Numbered from the stretch's first letter, positions 18,671 through 28,596 are shown. The stretch is 57,571 nucleotides of DNA from Onishia taeanensis (GCF_013349955.1 NZ_JABVXC010000014.1:63472-121042), one strand, 5' to 3'. Notes: generated by a model not told the origin, from the sequence alone. Translations and numbers: made by a program.

Positions 18671-19486
18671 ATGAGCCACGCCGTGCCCCGCCCCGAAGGC
18701 CAGCGGCTGCATCGCGACGGCCATCGCCTGCGTCTGCTGACCTTCAACCTGCAGGTCGGTATTCAGACCTCTGCATATCACCATTACCTGACCCGCAGTT
18801 GGCAACACCTGCTGCCGCATCCTCGTCGTCTCGACCGTCTCGCGATGATGAGCGATGTGCTAAGGGACTTTGACCTCGTCGGCCTGCAGGAGGTCGACGG
18901 AGGTAGCTTCCGGTCCGGCCATGTCAACCAGGTCGAGTACCTGGCCCGCAAGGCCGGCTTTCCCCACCACTATCAGCAGCTTAATCGCAATCTGGGCCGG
19001 GTCGCCCAGCACAGCAATGGCCTGCTGTCGCGGCTCACGCCCACGCACCTCGTGGAGCATCGCCTGCCCGGCACTCTACCCGGGCGCGGCGCCATCCATG
19101 CCCGGTTCGGCCACGGCCCCGACGCCCTGCACCTGTTCGTTGCCCATCTGGCGCTGGGCTATCGCACCCGCTCTCGACAGCTGGATTACCTGAGCGAGAT
19201 CATCAGTCCACTTAATCATGTAGTGGTGATGGGCGATCTGAACTGCACCCCCGAACAGCTGCACTCCCACGACCGGTTCTGCGCCTCCTTGCCGCTCGAC
19301 CCGGTGCTCCCCCCGTTGAGCTATCCGTCCTGGCAGCCGCGACGGGCACTGGATCACATCCTGCTCTCCAGGTCCCTCGCAGCCAGCGAAGTGCGCGTGC
19401 TCGATCAATTGTTTTCCGACCACCTGCCGATCGCCGTCGACATCACCTTGCCAGAGGTATGTCACGTCGCCCTGGGCAATAGGTAA
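18671..19486 (+). CDS. Endonuclease/exonuclease/phosphatase (EEP) family protein
   Basis: 271 aa. EEP fold hallmarks: LTFNLQVG near the N-terminus, LVGLQEVDGG (catalytic Glu), VVMGDLNCTP (Asp and Asn) and SDHLPIAVDI (Asp-His). This superfamily includes DNase I, exonuclease III and sphingomyelinases; no signal peptide is seen, so it is probably cytoplasmic. It directly follows dsbA, as in pseudomonads, but a functional link is not known. Substrate unknown. Confidence 0.82.
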   Translation: MSHAVPRPEGQRLHRDGHRLRLLTFNLQVGIQTSAYHHYLTRSWQHLLPHPRRLDRLAMMSDVLRDFDLVGLQEVDGGSFRSGHVNQVEYLARKAGFPHHYQQLNRNLGRVAQHSNGLLSRLTPTHLVEHRLPGTLPGRGAIHARFGHGPDALHLFVAHLALGYRTRSRQLDYLSEIISPLNHVVVMGDLNCTPEQLHSHDRFCASLPLDPVLPPLSYPSWQPRRALDHILLSRSLAASEVRVLDQLFSDHLPIAVDITLPEVCHVALGNR

Positions 19487-19645
19487 GACCAATTACTTCG
19501 ACCAATGGATAAGTGCTTGGCATAACAGCACTTGGGCAAATCACGTACACTCATCGACCATGGTGGTAGTGACCACCCGCCCGGCTTGCCATCGCTGGCG
19601 AGCCAGCGGCGTAGACTTTCGTTAGATACCCAAAGCGAGACGCCC

Positions 19646-20200
19646 ATGCCCTCCTCTTCCACTCTGCCGGGCATCTTTGCCAGGCTTGACCAGGCCTCCG
19701 AATGGCTGGGCAAAAGCCTGGCCTGGTTGATCCTGATCATGATGCTGATCCAGTTCCTGATCGTGGTACTGCGCTACGCCTTCAACTTCAATAGCATCCC
19801 GATGCAGGAATCGGTGATGTACATGCACGCCAGCGTCTTCATGCTGGCCGCCGGCTACACCCTCAAGCACGACGGCCATGTGCGGGTGGATATCTTCTAT
19901 CGCGGCATGACAGCACGCAAGAAGGCGCTGGTCGACCTTCTCGGCACCCTTTTCCTGCTGCTGCCGGTGATGGTCTTCGTGATCCTGACCAGCCTTGGCT
20001 ATGTCGGTAAATCCTGGGCGATCCTTGAAGGCTCGCCGGAATCCGGCGGTATCCCCGGCGTCTTCCTGCTCAAGACGCTGATCCCTGCATTCGCTGGCCT
20101 GATGATTCTGCAGGGGCTCGTCGAGATAGCACGCAACGCCATGATCTTCACCGGGCGCCTGGCGCCGACCCACGATGACGACGCCGAGGAACTGCTGTAA
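19646..20200 (+). CDS. TRAP transporter small permease (DctQ family)
   Basis: 184 aa with four transmembrane helices (about 27-50, 64-82, 102-124, 144-165). The conserved QESVMYMHASVFMLAAGYTLKHDGHVRVD segment is the DctQ hallmark. ATG at 19646 chosen as the start of the family-length protein. Overlaps the large permease gene by one base (TAATG). It forms the membrane unit with the next gene and works with the binding protein at 21770. Confidence 0.9.
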   Translation: MPSSSTLPGIFARLDQASEWLGKSLAWLILIMMLIQFLIVVLRYAFNFNSIPMQESVMYMHASVFMLAAGYTLKHDGHVRVDIFYRGMTARKKALVDLLGTLFLLLPVMVFVILTSLGYVGKSWAILEGSPESGGIPGVFLLKTLIPAFAGLMILQGLVEIARNAMIFTGRLAPTHDDDAEELL

Positions 20201-21603
20201 TGCTGGAATTCATGCCCCTGATCCTGTTCGCCGTCATCTGCGTGGTGCTGATGTTCGGTTTCCCGGTCGCCCTGTCGCTGGCCGGCACCGCGCTTGCCTT
20301 TGCCGGCCTCGGCATGGGCCTCGAAGCGCTCGGCATCAATGCGCACTTCGACCCCGGCTTCCTGTCGGCCTTTCCTAACCGACTCTATGGGATCATGACC
20401 AACCAGACGCTGCTGGCGGTGCCATTGTTCGTGCTGATGGGCGTATTGCTCGAGAAGTCGAAGGTTGCCGAGACCCTGCTCGATGCCATGGCGCTGCTGT
20501 TCGGCTCGCTGCGCGGCGGCCTGGGCATCTCGGTGACCCTGGTTGGCATGATGCTGGCGGCCTCGACCGGCATTGTCGGTGCCACCGTGGTAACCATGGG
20601 TCTGCTGTCTCTGCCGACCATGCTCAAGCGCGGCTATAGCATGCCGCTGGCTACCGGCACCATCTGCGCTACCGGCACCCTGGGCCAGATCATTCCCCCC
20701 TCGATCGCTCTGGTACTGCTGGGTGACGTCCTGTCTTCCGCCTATCAGCAGGCCCAGCTGTCGATGGGCATCTTCAGCCCCAAGACCGTCTCGGTCGGCG
20801 ATCTGTTCATGGGCGCTCTGGTGCCCGGCCTGATCCTGGTGGCGCTCTACATCGCCTATGTCGCCTTCATCGCCTGGCTCAAGCCTGAAGCAGCGCCGCC
20901 CGCCGACCGCGAAGAGCTGATGGAAGAGCTCGGTCATCAGGGCAGCTTGTTCACCCTGCTGCTCAAGGGCCTGGTGCCGCCGATCGTACTGATCATCGCA
21001 GTGCTGGGCTCGATCCTCGGTGGCTTCGCCACGCCCACCGAGGCGTCGGCGGTGGGTGCCTTCGGTGCCTTGGTGCTGGCCCTGGCCTATCGCCAGCTGG
21101 ACTTCAACACCCTCAAGGAAGCGCTGCGCTCCACTGCCCACGTCACCACCATGGTGTTCCTGATCCTGATCGGGGCGGCGCTATTCTCACTGGTGTTCCG
21201 CGCCTTTGGCGGCGAGGAGCTGATCCACGAGGTCTTCAACAACATGCCTGGCGGCGTGGTGGGAGCGACCCTGGTGGTGATGGTGGTGATCTTCCTGCTC
21301 GGCTTCATCCTCGACTTCATCGAGATCACCTTCGTGGTGGTGCCGATCGTTGGGCCGATTCTGCTGGCCATGGGACTCGACCCGGTCTGGCTGGGCATCA
21401 TGATCGCCATCAATCTGCAGACCTCGTTCCTGACACCGCCCTTCGGCTTCGCGCTGTTCTACCTGCGTGGCGTAGCGCCGGAGTCGGTACCGACCTCAGC
21501 CATCTACCGGGGGGTCATCCCGTTCATCGGCCTGCAGCTAGGCATGCTGATCGCCCTGGCCTTCTTCCCCGAACTTGCTACCTGGCTGCCAGCGCAATTT
21601 TGA
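20200..21603 (+). CDS. TRAP transporter large permease (DctM family)
   Basis: 467 aa, about 12 hydrophobic helices. The TNQTLLAVPLFVLMGVLLEKS start of the transport domain, the ATGTLGQIIPPSI motif and TPPFGFALFYLRGVAPE near the end are typical of DctM. It is the secondary-transport subunit, driving uptake by a Na+ or H+ gradient. Na+ coupling would suit a halophile but is inferred. Confidence 0.93.
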   Translation: MLEFMPLILFAVICVVLMFGFPVALSLAGTALAFAGLGMGLEALGINAHFDPGFLSAFPNRLYGIMTNQTLLAVPLFVLMGVLLEKSKVAETLLDAMALLFGSLRGGLGISVTLVGMMLAASTGIVGATVVTMGLLSLPTMLKRGYSMPLATGTICATGTLGQIIPPSIALVLLGDVLSSAYQQAQLSMGIFSPKTVSVGDLFMGALVPGLILVALYIAYVAFIAWLKPEAAPPADREELMEELGHQGSLFTLLLKGLVPPIVLIIAVLGSILGGFATPTEASAVGAFGALVLALAYRQLDFNTLKEALRSTAHVTTMVFLILIGAALFSLVFRAFGGEELIHEVFNNMPGGVVGATLVVMVVIFLLGFILDFIEITFVVVPIVGPILLAMGLDPVWLGIMIAINLQTSFLTPPFGFALFYLRGVAPESVPTSAIYRGVIPFIGLQLGMLIALAFFPELATWLPAQF

Positions 21604-21689
21604 CCGATGCTGACGACATAAAAAGAGCATGAAGTTTTCCCGGCACCCGCGCGGTGTCGGCCCCGGGCCACTGGCCCAACTCGCATGCC

Positions 21690-21706
21690 GGCCCGCTAGG
21701 CGGGCC
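21690..21706 (+). other. Intercistronic hairpin before the TRAP binding protein
   Basis: GGCCCGC / GCGGGCC with a 3-nt loop in the 166-bp gap. There is no T-run, so it is not a terminator. It may stabilise or partition the mRNA ahead of the binding-protein gene, but this is inference. Confidence 0.45.
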
Positions 21707-21769
21707 TCTCGCACCACAAACCGCACAACAACCTGTACAACAATGCGCAAAATAACGAGAGGAAGTCGC

Positions 21770-22876
21770 ATGAAACTTAAATCACTCGTCGCCGCCGTGG
21801 CCATCAGCAGCGCTGCCTCCGGCCTGTTCCTGGTTTCCAGCGTGGATAACACCGCTCAGGCTCAGGAAACCTTCGAATGGAAGATGGTCACCTCCTGGCC
21901 GAAGAACTTCCCGGGTGTCGGCCAAGGGCCGGAGCGCCTGGCCAAGCTGGTCGATGAAATGTCCGACGGCCGCTTGACCATCGACGTTTATGGCGCCGGC
22001 CAGCTGGTGCCCGGCTTCGAAGTCTTCGACGCCGTCGCCGAAGGCACCGCCGAGCTCGGCCACTCCGCTTCCTACTACTGGAAGGGCAAGGCCCCGGCAG
22101 CCCAGTTCTTCGCGGCGGTACCCTTCGGCATGAATGCCCAGGAAATGAACGCTTGGCTGCACTACGGCGGCGGCATGGAACTCTGGAACGAGCTCTACGA
22201 GCCGTTCGGGGTCGACGTCATGGTGGCCGGCGCGTCCGGCGTGCAAATGGGGGGCTGGTTCAACGAGGAGATCAACTCCACCGCCGACCTGGACGGCCTC
22301 AAGATGCGCATGCCGGGCCTCGGCGGCGAAGTCATGAGCCGCATGGGCGTGGCCATCGTCAACATGCCCGGCGGCGAGATCTTCACGTCGCTGCAGTCCG
22401 GCGCCATCGACGCCACCGAGTGGATCGGTCCATACAACGACCTGGCCTTTGGCCTCTATCAGGCGGCCGATTATTACTACTATCCGGGCTGGCACGAGCC
22501 GACTGTGATGTTCGAGGCGATCGTCAATGACGAGGCCATGTCGTCGCTTCCGGCCGACCTGCAGGCGATCCTCAAGACCGCGATCCGCGACGTCAACGCC
22601 GATATGCTCGACGAGTACACCGCACGCAACAACGACGCGCTCGAAACGCTGATCAACGAGCATGACGTCGAGCTGCGTCGCCTGCCGGACGACGTGCTGG
22701 CCCGGGCCAAGGAACTGTCCGCCGAAGTCGTCGCAGAACTTGGCGAGTCCAGCGAGATGGCCAAGAAGATCTACGACTCCTACACCAGCTTCCAGGAGAA
22801 GGTCGTGAACTACCACGCCATCTCCGAGCAGGCCTACTACAACGCCCGCAACCCCGAGGGCGACACCACCGAGTAA
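21770..22876 (+). CDS. TRAP solute-binding protein, TakP/SmoM-like (organic acids)
   Basis: 368 aa, DctP family. Signal peptide (MKLKSLVAAVAISSAASGLFLV...AQAQ), then FEWKMVTSWPKNFPGVG, an opening seen in the subgroup that contains the 2-oxoacid-binding TakP. DATEWIGPYNDLAFG is the conserved ligand-binding block. AGAGGAAG precedes the ATG at 21770. It is unusual that the binding-protein gene is last, after both permeases. The substrate is probably a 2-oxo or hydroxy acid by family; a specific ligand cannot be read from sequence. Confidence 0.88.
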   Translation: MKLKSLVAAVAISSAASGLFLVSSVDNTAQAQETFEWKMVTSWPKNFPGVGQGPERLAKLVDEMSDGRLTIDVYGAGQLVPGFEVFDAVAEGTAELGHSASYYWKGKAPAAQFFAAVPFGMNAQEMNAWLHYGGGMELWNELYEPFGVDVMVAGASGVQMGGWFNEEINSTADLDGLKMRMPGLGGEVMSRMGVAIVNMPGGEIFTSLQSGAIDATEWIGPYNDLAFGLYQAADYYYYPGWHEPTVMFEAIVNDEAMSSLPADLQAILKTAIRDVNADMLDEYTARNNDALETLINEHDVELRRLPDDVLARAKELSAEVVAELGESSEMAKKIYDSYTSFQEKVVNYHAISEQAYYNARNPEGDTTE

Positions 22877-22896
22877 GGCGCACGCCACTCAGACAA

Positions 22897-22922
22897 GGGC
22901 CATCTTCGGGTGGCCCTTTTTT
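22897..22922 (+). terminator. Terminator of the organic-acid TRAP operon
   Basis: GGGCCA...TGGCCC hairpin with TTCG in the loop region, then six T, 20 bp past the stop. Confidence 0.88.
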
Positions 22923-22965
22923 GTCCTCTGCTTATGAGCCTTGGCTTTACTCCCGGCATCGGCAT

Positions 22966-23400
22966 TCAACCGGCGCAAAGCGGCACCAGGAAGCGCCCAG
23001 CGAGCCACAGCACCAGCGCATAGCGTGCCCCCTTGGCGATCAGTATCCACAGCGTGGCTCGCCACCAGGGCAGTCGGAAAAGACCGGCCAGCACCGTCAG
23101 CGGATCGCCGATCACCGGCGCCCAGGCCAAAAGCAAGCTTGCCTCCCCAAAGCGCCGGTAGCCCCTTTCGGCTCGCGCCAATGCCGGTGGAGAAACGGGA
23201 AACCAGCGCCGATGTTGATAATGGCGGGCATAGCGCCCCAAGGCGACGTTGATCAAGCTGCCAAGGGTATTGCCGGCGGTGGCCAGACTCCACAGGGCCA
23301 GCGCTGGCTCGCCCTGGCACCACAGCCGCGCCAGCCACAGCTCGGAGCCTCCAGGCAGCAGGGTGGCACTGGCAAGCGCCACCAGAAACAGGCTTAGCAT
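22966..23400 (-). CDS. YqaA family membrane protein
   Basis: 144 aa, three to four hydrophobic helices. SLATAGNTLGSLINVALGR and GEASLLLAWAPVIGDPLTVLAGLFRLPWW match YqaA, a small relative of DedA/SNARE-associated proteins, some of which are lipid transporters. Function in bacteria unclear. Divergent from thiD with a 63-bp gap. Confidence 0.82.
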   Translation of the reverse strand: MLSLFLVALASATLLPGGSELWLARLWCQGEPALALWSLATAGNTLGSLINVALGRYARHYQHRRWFPVSPPALARAERGYRRFGEASLLLAWAPVIGDPLTVLAGLFRLPWWRATLWILIAKGARYALVLWLAGRFLVPLCAG

Positions 23401-23463
23401 GGCCGGAACCGCCGCGACTGGCGTATGCTGAGCGGCGTTTTCCGGCTACGAGACGATGCCACG

Positions 23464-24294
23464 ATGTCCCTCTCTCCTCGCATTCCCCATACCCTGACCA
23501 TCGCCGGCTCCGATCCCTCGGGTGGCGCCGGCCTGCAGGGCGATATCAAGACGCTCTCGGCGCTCGGCACCTACGCCACCAATGTCATCACCGCGGTGAT
23601 CGCCCAGAATACCCGCGGCGTGGCGATGGTTCACCCGGTGCCTGCCGATGTCATCCGTCAGCAGCTCGACAACCTGCTCGATGACGTCCGCATCGATGCG
23701 GTCAAGATCGGCATGGTGGCCAGTCGCGAGGTGGCCGAAACGATACACGATGCCCTGCTCAAGCGACGCCCCCGCTGGATCGTGCTCGACCCGGTCATGG
23801 TGGCCAAGAGCGGCGATATCCTGGTCGATGCCGAGGGCATCCGGGCGGTGCGCGAGGTGCTGGTGCCACTGGCCGACGTGATCACCCCCAACTTGCCCGA
23901 GGCTGCAGTTCTGCTGGGTGGCGAGGTGCCCACGACTCCCGACGCCATGGAGACGATGCTGCCCGGCCTGCAGGCGCTCAAGGCACCCTATGTGCTGCTC
24001 AAGGGGGGCCATCTCGCCGGTGCCGCCTGCCCGGACCTGCTGGCCACGCCCACCGATAGCGCCTGGCTGCCAGCTCCGCGGGTGGCCACCGACAACCTGC
24101 ACGGCACCGGCTGTGCGTTGTCCTCGGCGATTGCGGCCAAGCTATCGCGCCTGCCGGTCGATGCCTCCCAGGCTGACATCGTGGAAGCCATCGACGACGC
24201 CAAGCGCTGGCTGCATGCCGCACTGGAAGCCAGTCACCGCCTGCAGGTCGGCAAGGGCCGCGGACCGGTACATCACTTCCATGCCTGGTGGTAA
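23464..24294 (+). CDS. thiD: Hydroxymethylpyrimidine/phosphomethylpyrimidine kinase
   Basis: 276 aa. It phosphorylates HMP and HMP-P to HMP-PP for thiamine synthesis. Ribokinase-like fold: LTIAGSDPSGGAGLQGDIKTL at the N-terminus, IKIGMVAS-type block, DPVMVAKSGD, and the DNLHGTGCALSSAIAA anion hole with catalytic Asp. ATG at 23464 is the family start; an upstream ATG at 23425 adds an untypical leader. It stands apart from thiS-thiG at 41 kb. No TPP riboswitch precedes it. Confidence 0.93.
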   Translation: MSLSPRIPHTLTIAGSDPSGGAGLQGDIKTLSALGTYATNVITAVIAQNTRGVAMVHPVPADVIRQQLDNLLDDVRIDAVKIGMVASREVAETIHDALLKRRPRWIVLDPVMVAKSGDILVDAEGIRAVREVLVPLADVITPNLPEAAVLLGGEVPTTPDAMETMLPGLQALKAPYVLLKGGHLAGAACPDLLATPTDSAWLPAPRVATDNLHGTGCALSSAIAAKLSRLPVDASQADIVEAIDDAKRWLHAALEASHRLQVGKGRGPVHHFHAWW

Positions 24295-24536
24295 GGCCAG
24301 GACGAGGCGACGAATACTGATTGAGGCTGCTGCGAGAGGGTGATGCGAAAGCCTCCGAAAGCCTCCTGTGTAAGGGGCTGGCATAAGAGACTAGCGTAAA
24401 TGGCCGGTGTGAGGCTTGACCTGGCCTGACAGGATGCCGCCGTCATGATCCACCTTGCAGGCATCGGCAACTGCCACCATGCTGTAAGCTGCCTGCTCCG
24501 CGCCGGCTGATGCGCGAGACGAGAGGGAGGGAAACC

Positions 24537-25382
24537 ATGACCCGCACCCTGCTGTTCGCCTGTGACCTGTCCGCCGAGAACCGTGCCGCCTTCGGCCGGG
24601 CCATCCGCCTGGCGCTGGAGACCGGTGCCAGACTCGATGTCCTTCACGTCCTCGATCCCTACCTGCCACATACGGCCCTGCATGACCTTGAGCAGGCAGT
24701 GATCGCCGACATGGAGCGCATGCTCACCGACATCCGCGAGGATTATGCGCTCCCAGCGCCGGAATGTCTGATCCAGACGGTGACCGGCGCGCCCTATGCC
24801 GAGATCATTCGCGAAGCGCACGAGCGCGAGGTCGAGATGATCGTGATGGGCGCCCATCGCAAGCGGGGCCAGCCTGACCTGGTCGCCGGCACCACTCTGG
24901 CGCGCGTACTGCGAGGAGCGCCTTGCCCGGTGGTCTCAATCAGCCATCCACCGACCCAGACCTGGCGCGATATCCTGGTGCCGGTGGACTTTTCGCTGAC
25001 CTGTCGCAACGCGCTGCGCGAGACCCTCAGGCGCTTTCCCGCCGCGCACCTGACCCTGCTGCATGCCTGGGAGTTGCCCGGCGAGCGAGAGCTTGGCTCG
25101 ACGCCGAACTATGCCCAGTGGCGCGATACCCGCGTGCGCCAGTTGCGCCGCCAGCTGCAGGCCGAGGTCGAGACCCTGATGGCCACCCTCGACGACGTGC
25201 CGGAATTGGAGCTGGAACTCGAACAGGGCAACCCCGAAACGGTGCTGATGAACCGCCTGCGCCGCCGCGCCCCTGATCTGTTGGCGCTGGGCAGCCGCGG
25301 CGACTGGCAAGCCCGGGGCCATCTCAGCGAGCGACTGCTGGCAGAAACCCACTGCGATGTCATGGTCTGTCGCGCCTGGTAA
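24537..25382 (+). CDS. Universal stress protein with two tandem Usp domains
   Basis: 281 aa. Domain 1 (residues 1 to ~140) begins TRTLLFACDLS and ends with the ATP-loop-like GAHRKRG...RGAPCPVVSI; domain 2 begins TWRDILVPVDFS and ends LGSRGDW...CDVMVCRAW. AGGGAGGG precedes the ATG. UspE-like architecture. The nucleotide loop of domain 1 fits the G-x2-G-x9-G pattern only loosely. It is independent of the UspA-like TeaD at 32376. Confidence 0.88.
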   Translation: MTRTLLFACDLSAENRAAFGRAIRLALETGARLDVLHVLDPYLPHTALHDLEQAVIADMERMLTDIREDYALPAPECLIQTVTGAPYAEIIREAHEREVEMIVMGAHRKRGQPDLVAGTTLARVLRGAPCPVVSISHPPTQTWRDILVPVDFSLTCRNALRETLRRFPAAHLTLLHAWELPGERELGSTPNYAQWRDTRVRQLRRQLQAEVETLMATLDDVPELELELEQGNPETVLMNRLRRRAPDLLALGSRGDWQARGHLSERLLAETHCDVMVCRAW

Positions 25383-25472
25383 CGCTTGGCGAACCTTTCT
25401 CCGGCCAACGTGTCCTTAATGAGGCCCGATGAGTTTTCCTCTTTGTATCCCTACGCTGCCGGAGAAAGATGC

Positions 25473-26048
25473 ATGCACCTGCCCCTGACGCGACTCATTC
25501 CGCTGATCGCCTGGCTCCTGACCGTGTTTATCGCCCCGAGCGCTCTCGCTCAGGATCAGGTCGAAGTAGAAGGGGCAACCTTTCCTACCCGGATCGAGCA
25601 GCAGGGGCAGTCCTACCGGCTGATCGGCAGCGGCATGTTTCGCTACCTGATGTGGGATGCCTACGCCGGCGCCTACTACCAGGCCAGCGACGAGCCCGAA
25701 CCGGCACCTCAGTCAGACGTGCCGAGGCGCCTGGAGCTCGAGTACTTCCACGCCATCACGGCCGAGGACTTCGCCAAGGCCACCGAGGACACCCTGCGCG
25801 ACAGCATGAGCGACGATGCCTACCAGCAGATTCGCCAGCGAGTCGAGGCCTTCAGTCGCCAGTATCGCGACGTCGACCCGGGAGACCGCTATATGCTGAG
25901 CTGGGACGGCAAGACCCTGAGTCTGGCGCTCAACGGCGAAAGAGTCTTCGCGGCTAACGATCTGACCCTGGCCAACGCCCTGTTCGGCATCTGGCTCGGC
26001 GACAAACCGCTGGGAGATGACTTCCGCGACGCCCTGCTGGGGCGCTGA
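25473..26048 (+). CDS. Periplasmic chalcone-isomerase-like protein
   Basis: 191 aa. Signal peptide to SALAQ (about residue 25), then the chalcone isomerase-like fold: [50 protein letters not shown] and [12 protein letters not shown]. Bacterial members are exported proteins of unknown activity; plant-type catalysis should not be assumed. ATG at 25473 follows a GGAG site. Upstream of dtd by 50 bp, same strand. Confidence 0.85.
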   Translation: MHLPLTRLIPLIAWLLTVFIAPSALAQDQVEVEGATFPTRIEQQGQSYRLIGSGMFRYLMWDAYAGAYYQASDEPEPAPQSDVPRRLELEYFHAITAEDFAKATEDTLRDSMSDDAYQQIRQRVEAFSRQYRDVDPGDRYMLSWDGKTLSLALNGERVFAANDLTLANALFGIWLGDKPLGDDFRDALLGR

Positions 26049-26098
26049 GACGCCTCCATGCTAGGCTGGCCCCTTTCATTCAGCCAGGGGAAGCCGCC

Positions 26099-26536
26099 AT
26101 GAGAGCCTTGATTCAGCGCGTCAGCCACGCCCGTGTCAGCGTGGCGGGACGAGAGACCGGTAGCATCGGCCAGGGCCTTGCGGTGCTGGTCGGCGTCGAG
26201 CGCGACGACGACGAAGCGCGGGCCGACAAGCTGCTGCACAAGCTGCTGCACTACCGGGTCTTCGGTGACGCCGATGACAAGATGAACCTCAACCTTCAGC
26301 AGGTCGAGGGCGGCCTGCTGCTGGTGTCCCAGTTCACCCTGGCCGCCGATACCCGCAAGGGCCTGCGGCCCAGCTTCTCCAGCGCCGCACCTCCCGCCGA
26401 GGGCAAGCGCCTTTATCAGTACCTGGTCGATGCGGCCCGTGCCCGCTGGTCGAATGTCGCCTGCGGAGAGTTCGGCGCCGACATGCAGGTCGAGTTCACC
26501 AACGACGGCCCGGTGACCTTCCTGCTGGAAAGCTGA
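26099..26536 (+). CDS. dtd: D-aminoacyl-tRNA deacylase
   Basis: 145 aa, full length. It hydrolyses D-aminoacyl-tRNA, a proofreading step. The two signatures are [17 protein letters not shown] and the cross-subunit Gly-cisPro motif, here NDGPVTF. Convergent with the ABC-F gene, 31 bp apart. Confidence 0.95.
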   Translation: MRALIQRVSHARVSVAGRETGSIGQGLAVLVGVERDDDEARADKLLHKLLHYRVFGDADDKMNLNLQQVEGGLLLVSQFTLAADTRKGLRPSFSSAAPPAEGKRLYQYLVDAARARWSNVACGEFGADMQVEFTNDGPVTFLLES

Positions 26537-26567
26537 GGCCAACGACAGCAGGCGGCTCCTCGCCTAT

Positions 26568-28526
26568 TCAGTCCTCGGCCAGCAGCGCCTGCTCTTCGGC
26601 TTCCATGACCTCTGCGGCTTCCATCCAGCGCTCTTCCAGGCGCTCCTGACGGCTGGTCAGCTCGGCCTGGCGAGCCAGCTTCTTGGCCAGCTCATCCTTG
26701 CGCGCCGGATCGGTATAGAGCTCGGCATCGGCGAGCTCTGCCTCCAGTGCAGTGAGCGCCTCGACGACCTGGTTGAGCTCCTTTTCGGCCTTGTCGCACT
26801 CGCGCTTGAGCGGGCGCAGCTTCTCACGCAGTTCCGCCGCGGCGCGACGCTGGGCCTTGCGGTCATCCTTCTGCACGCCGCTCGAGGCCGCCCTGGCGGC
26901 GCTATCCTCGGCCTTGTCGGCCCGGGCCTCTCGGCGCGACGCTTCGAGACGCTGCTTGAGCCAGGCGCGATAGTCCTCGAGATCGCCATCGAAGGGCGTC
27001 ACGCGATGATCGGCGACGCGCCAGAACTCATCCACGGTGGCCCGCAGCAGGTGACGATCGTGAGACACGATGATCACCGTGCCCTCGAAGCCTGCCAAGG
27101 CCTCGGTCAGCGCTTCGCGCATCTCGAGATCCAGGTGGTTGGTGGGCTCATCGAGCAACAGCAGGTTAGGCTTCTGCCAGGCCACCAGCGACAGCGCCAG
27201 GCGCGCTTTCTCCCCCCCGGAGAAGCTGCCGACCTGGGCGAAGATATCATCGCCGCGAAAACCGAAACCGCCGAGAAAGTTGCGAATCGCTTGGTCGCTG
27301 GCGGTCGGCGAAAGCCGCTGCACGTGCAGGAAGGGCGTGGCCCCCAGATCAAGCCCTTCGAGCTGATGCTGGGCGAAGTAGCCAATGGCCAGGTGCTCGC
27401 CGGCGACCCGCTTGCCCGCCAGGGGCGCAAGCTCGCCGGTCAGCGACTTGATCAGGGTCGACTTGCCGGCGCCGTTGGGGCCCAGCAAGCCGATGCGCTG
27501 CCCGGGCAGCAGGGTCAGCTTGACGTCATCGAGCTGGACCCGCTCACCCTCCTCGCTCGCATAGCCGAGCCTGGCCTCATCGAGCACCAGCAGCGGATGC
27601 GAGGTCTTGTCGGCCGAGGGCAGCGTGAAGTGAAAGGGCGAATCCACATGCGCCTGGGCGACGGTGCCCATGCGCTCGAGCATCTTCAGGCGGCTCTGCG
27701 CCTGACGAGCCTTGGTGGCCTGGGCACGAAAACGCGCCACGAAGCGCTCGATCTCCGCGCGCCGGGCCTGCAGCTTGGCGGCCTCGGCCTGCTGCTGGGC
27801 GAGCTTTTCGGCGCGGGTGCGCTCGAAGGTCGAGTAGTTGCCGCGATACAGGGTCAGTCGCTGCTGGTAGAAGTGCACGATGTGATCGCAGACCGCATCC
27901 AGGAAGTCCCGGTCGTGAGAAATCAGCAGCAGCGTGCCGGGGTAGCGGCTGAGCCACTGTTCGAGCCACAACAGGGCATCGAGGTCCAGGTGGTTGGTCG
28001 GCTCATCGAGCAGCAGCAGGTCAGAGGGCATGAACAGGGTGCGCGCCAGATTCACGCGCATCCGCCAGCCACCCGAAAAGTCCGACAGCGGACGCTCGAG
28101 ATCGCCCTGATCGAACCCCAGGCCGACCAGTAGCTGCGAGGCCCGCGCCCGAGCGCTGTAGCCATCCAGCGCCTCGATGGCGCCATGCAGTTCAGCCTCG
28201 CGGTGGCTATCGCCATTTGCCTGAGCGGCGGCCAGGGCCTGCTCGGTGGCACGCAGTTCCTGATCGCCATCCAACACGTAATCGACGATGGCCCCGTCCA
28301 GTGCCTCGATTTCCTGATCCATGTGGGCGATGCGCTGACCGCCGGACATCTCGAGCTGCCCCTTGTCGGGGGCCAACTCGCCGAGCAGCAGCTTGAACAG
28401 GCTCGACTTGCCGGCGCCGTTGGCGCCCACGATGCCGGCCTTGTGGCCGTCGTGCAGGGTCAGGTCGGCATCCTCGACCAGCGTCTGGGTCCCGCGTTGC
28501 AGACTGAGTTGACGCAGTGCAATCAT
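26568..28526 (-). CDS. ABC-F family ATPase (YheS-like)
   Basis: 652 aa, no membrane segments. Two ABC domains with Walker A GANGAGKSS and GPNGAGKST, signatures LSDFSGGWRMR and GSFSGGEKARL, and Walker B LLLLDEPTNHLDL twice. A charged linker between them (P-site tRNA interaction motif) and a C-terminal coiled coil complete the ABC-F layout. Such proteins act on the ribosome. The ATG at 28526 (MIALRQLSLQRGTQ) follows GGAG; the frame runs upstream but without support. It is most like YheS/Uup-type housekeeping members rather than antibiotic-resistance ABC-Fs. Confidence 0.92.
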   Translation of the reverse strand: MIALRQLSLQRGTQTLVEDADLTLHDGHKAGIVGANGAGKSSLFKLLLGELAPDKGQLEMSGGQRIAHMDQEIEALDGAIVDYVLDGDQELRATEQALAAAQANGDSHREAELHGAIEALDGYSARARASQLLVGLGFDQGDLERPLSDFSGGWRMRVNLARTLFMPSDLLLLDEPTNHLDLDALLWLEQWLSRYPGTLLLISHDRDFLDAVCDHIVHFYQQRLTLYRGNYSTFERTRAEKLAQQQAEAAKLQARRAEIERFVARFRAQATKARQAQSRLKMLERMGTVAQAHVDSPFHFTLPSADKTSHPLLVLDEARLGYASEEGERVQLDDVKLTLLPGQRIGLLGPNGAGKSTLIKSLTGELAPLAGKRVAGEHLAIGYFAQHQLEGLDLGATPFLHVQRLSPTASDQAIRNFLGGFGFRGDDIFAQVGSFSGGEKARLALSLVAWQKPNLLLLDEPTNHLDLEMREALTEALAGFEGTVIIVSHDRHLLRATVDEFWRVADHRVTPFDGDLEDYRAWLKQRLEASRREARADKAEDSAARAASSGVQKDDRKAQRRAAAELREKLRPLKRECDKAEKELNQVVEALTALEAELADAELYTDPARKDELAKKLARQAELTSRQERLEERWMEAAEVMEAEEQALLAED

Positions 28527-28596
28527 GCCTGACTCCGGAGTATCAAAAAGTTCGCGCCCCACCCTCCGGTCAACCCCCTCAGGCGGCGACGACACG

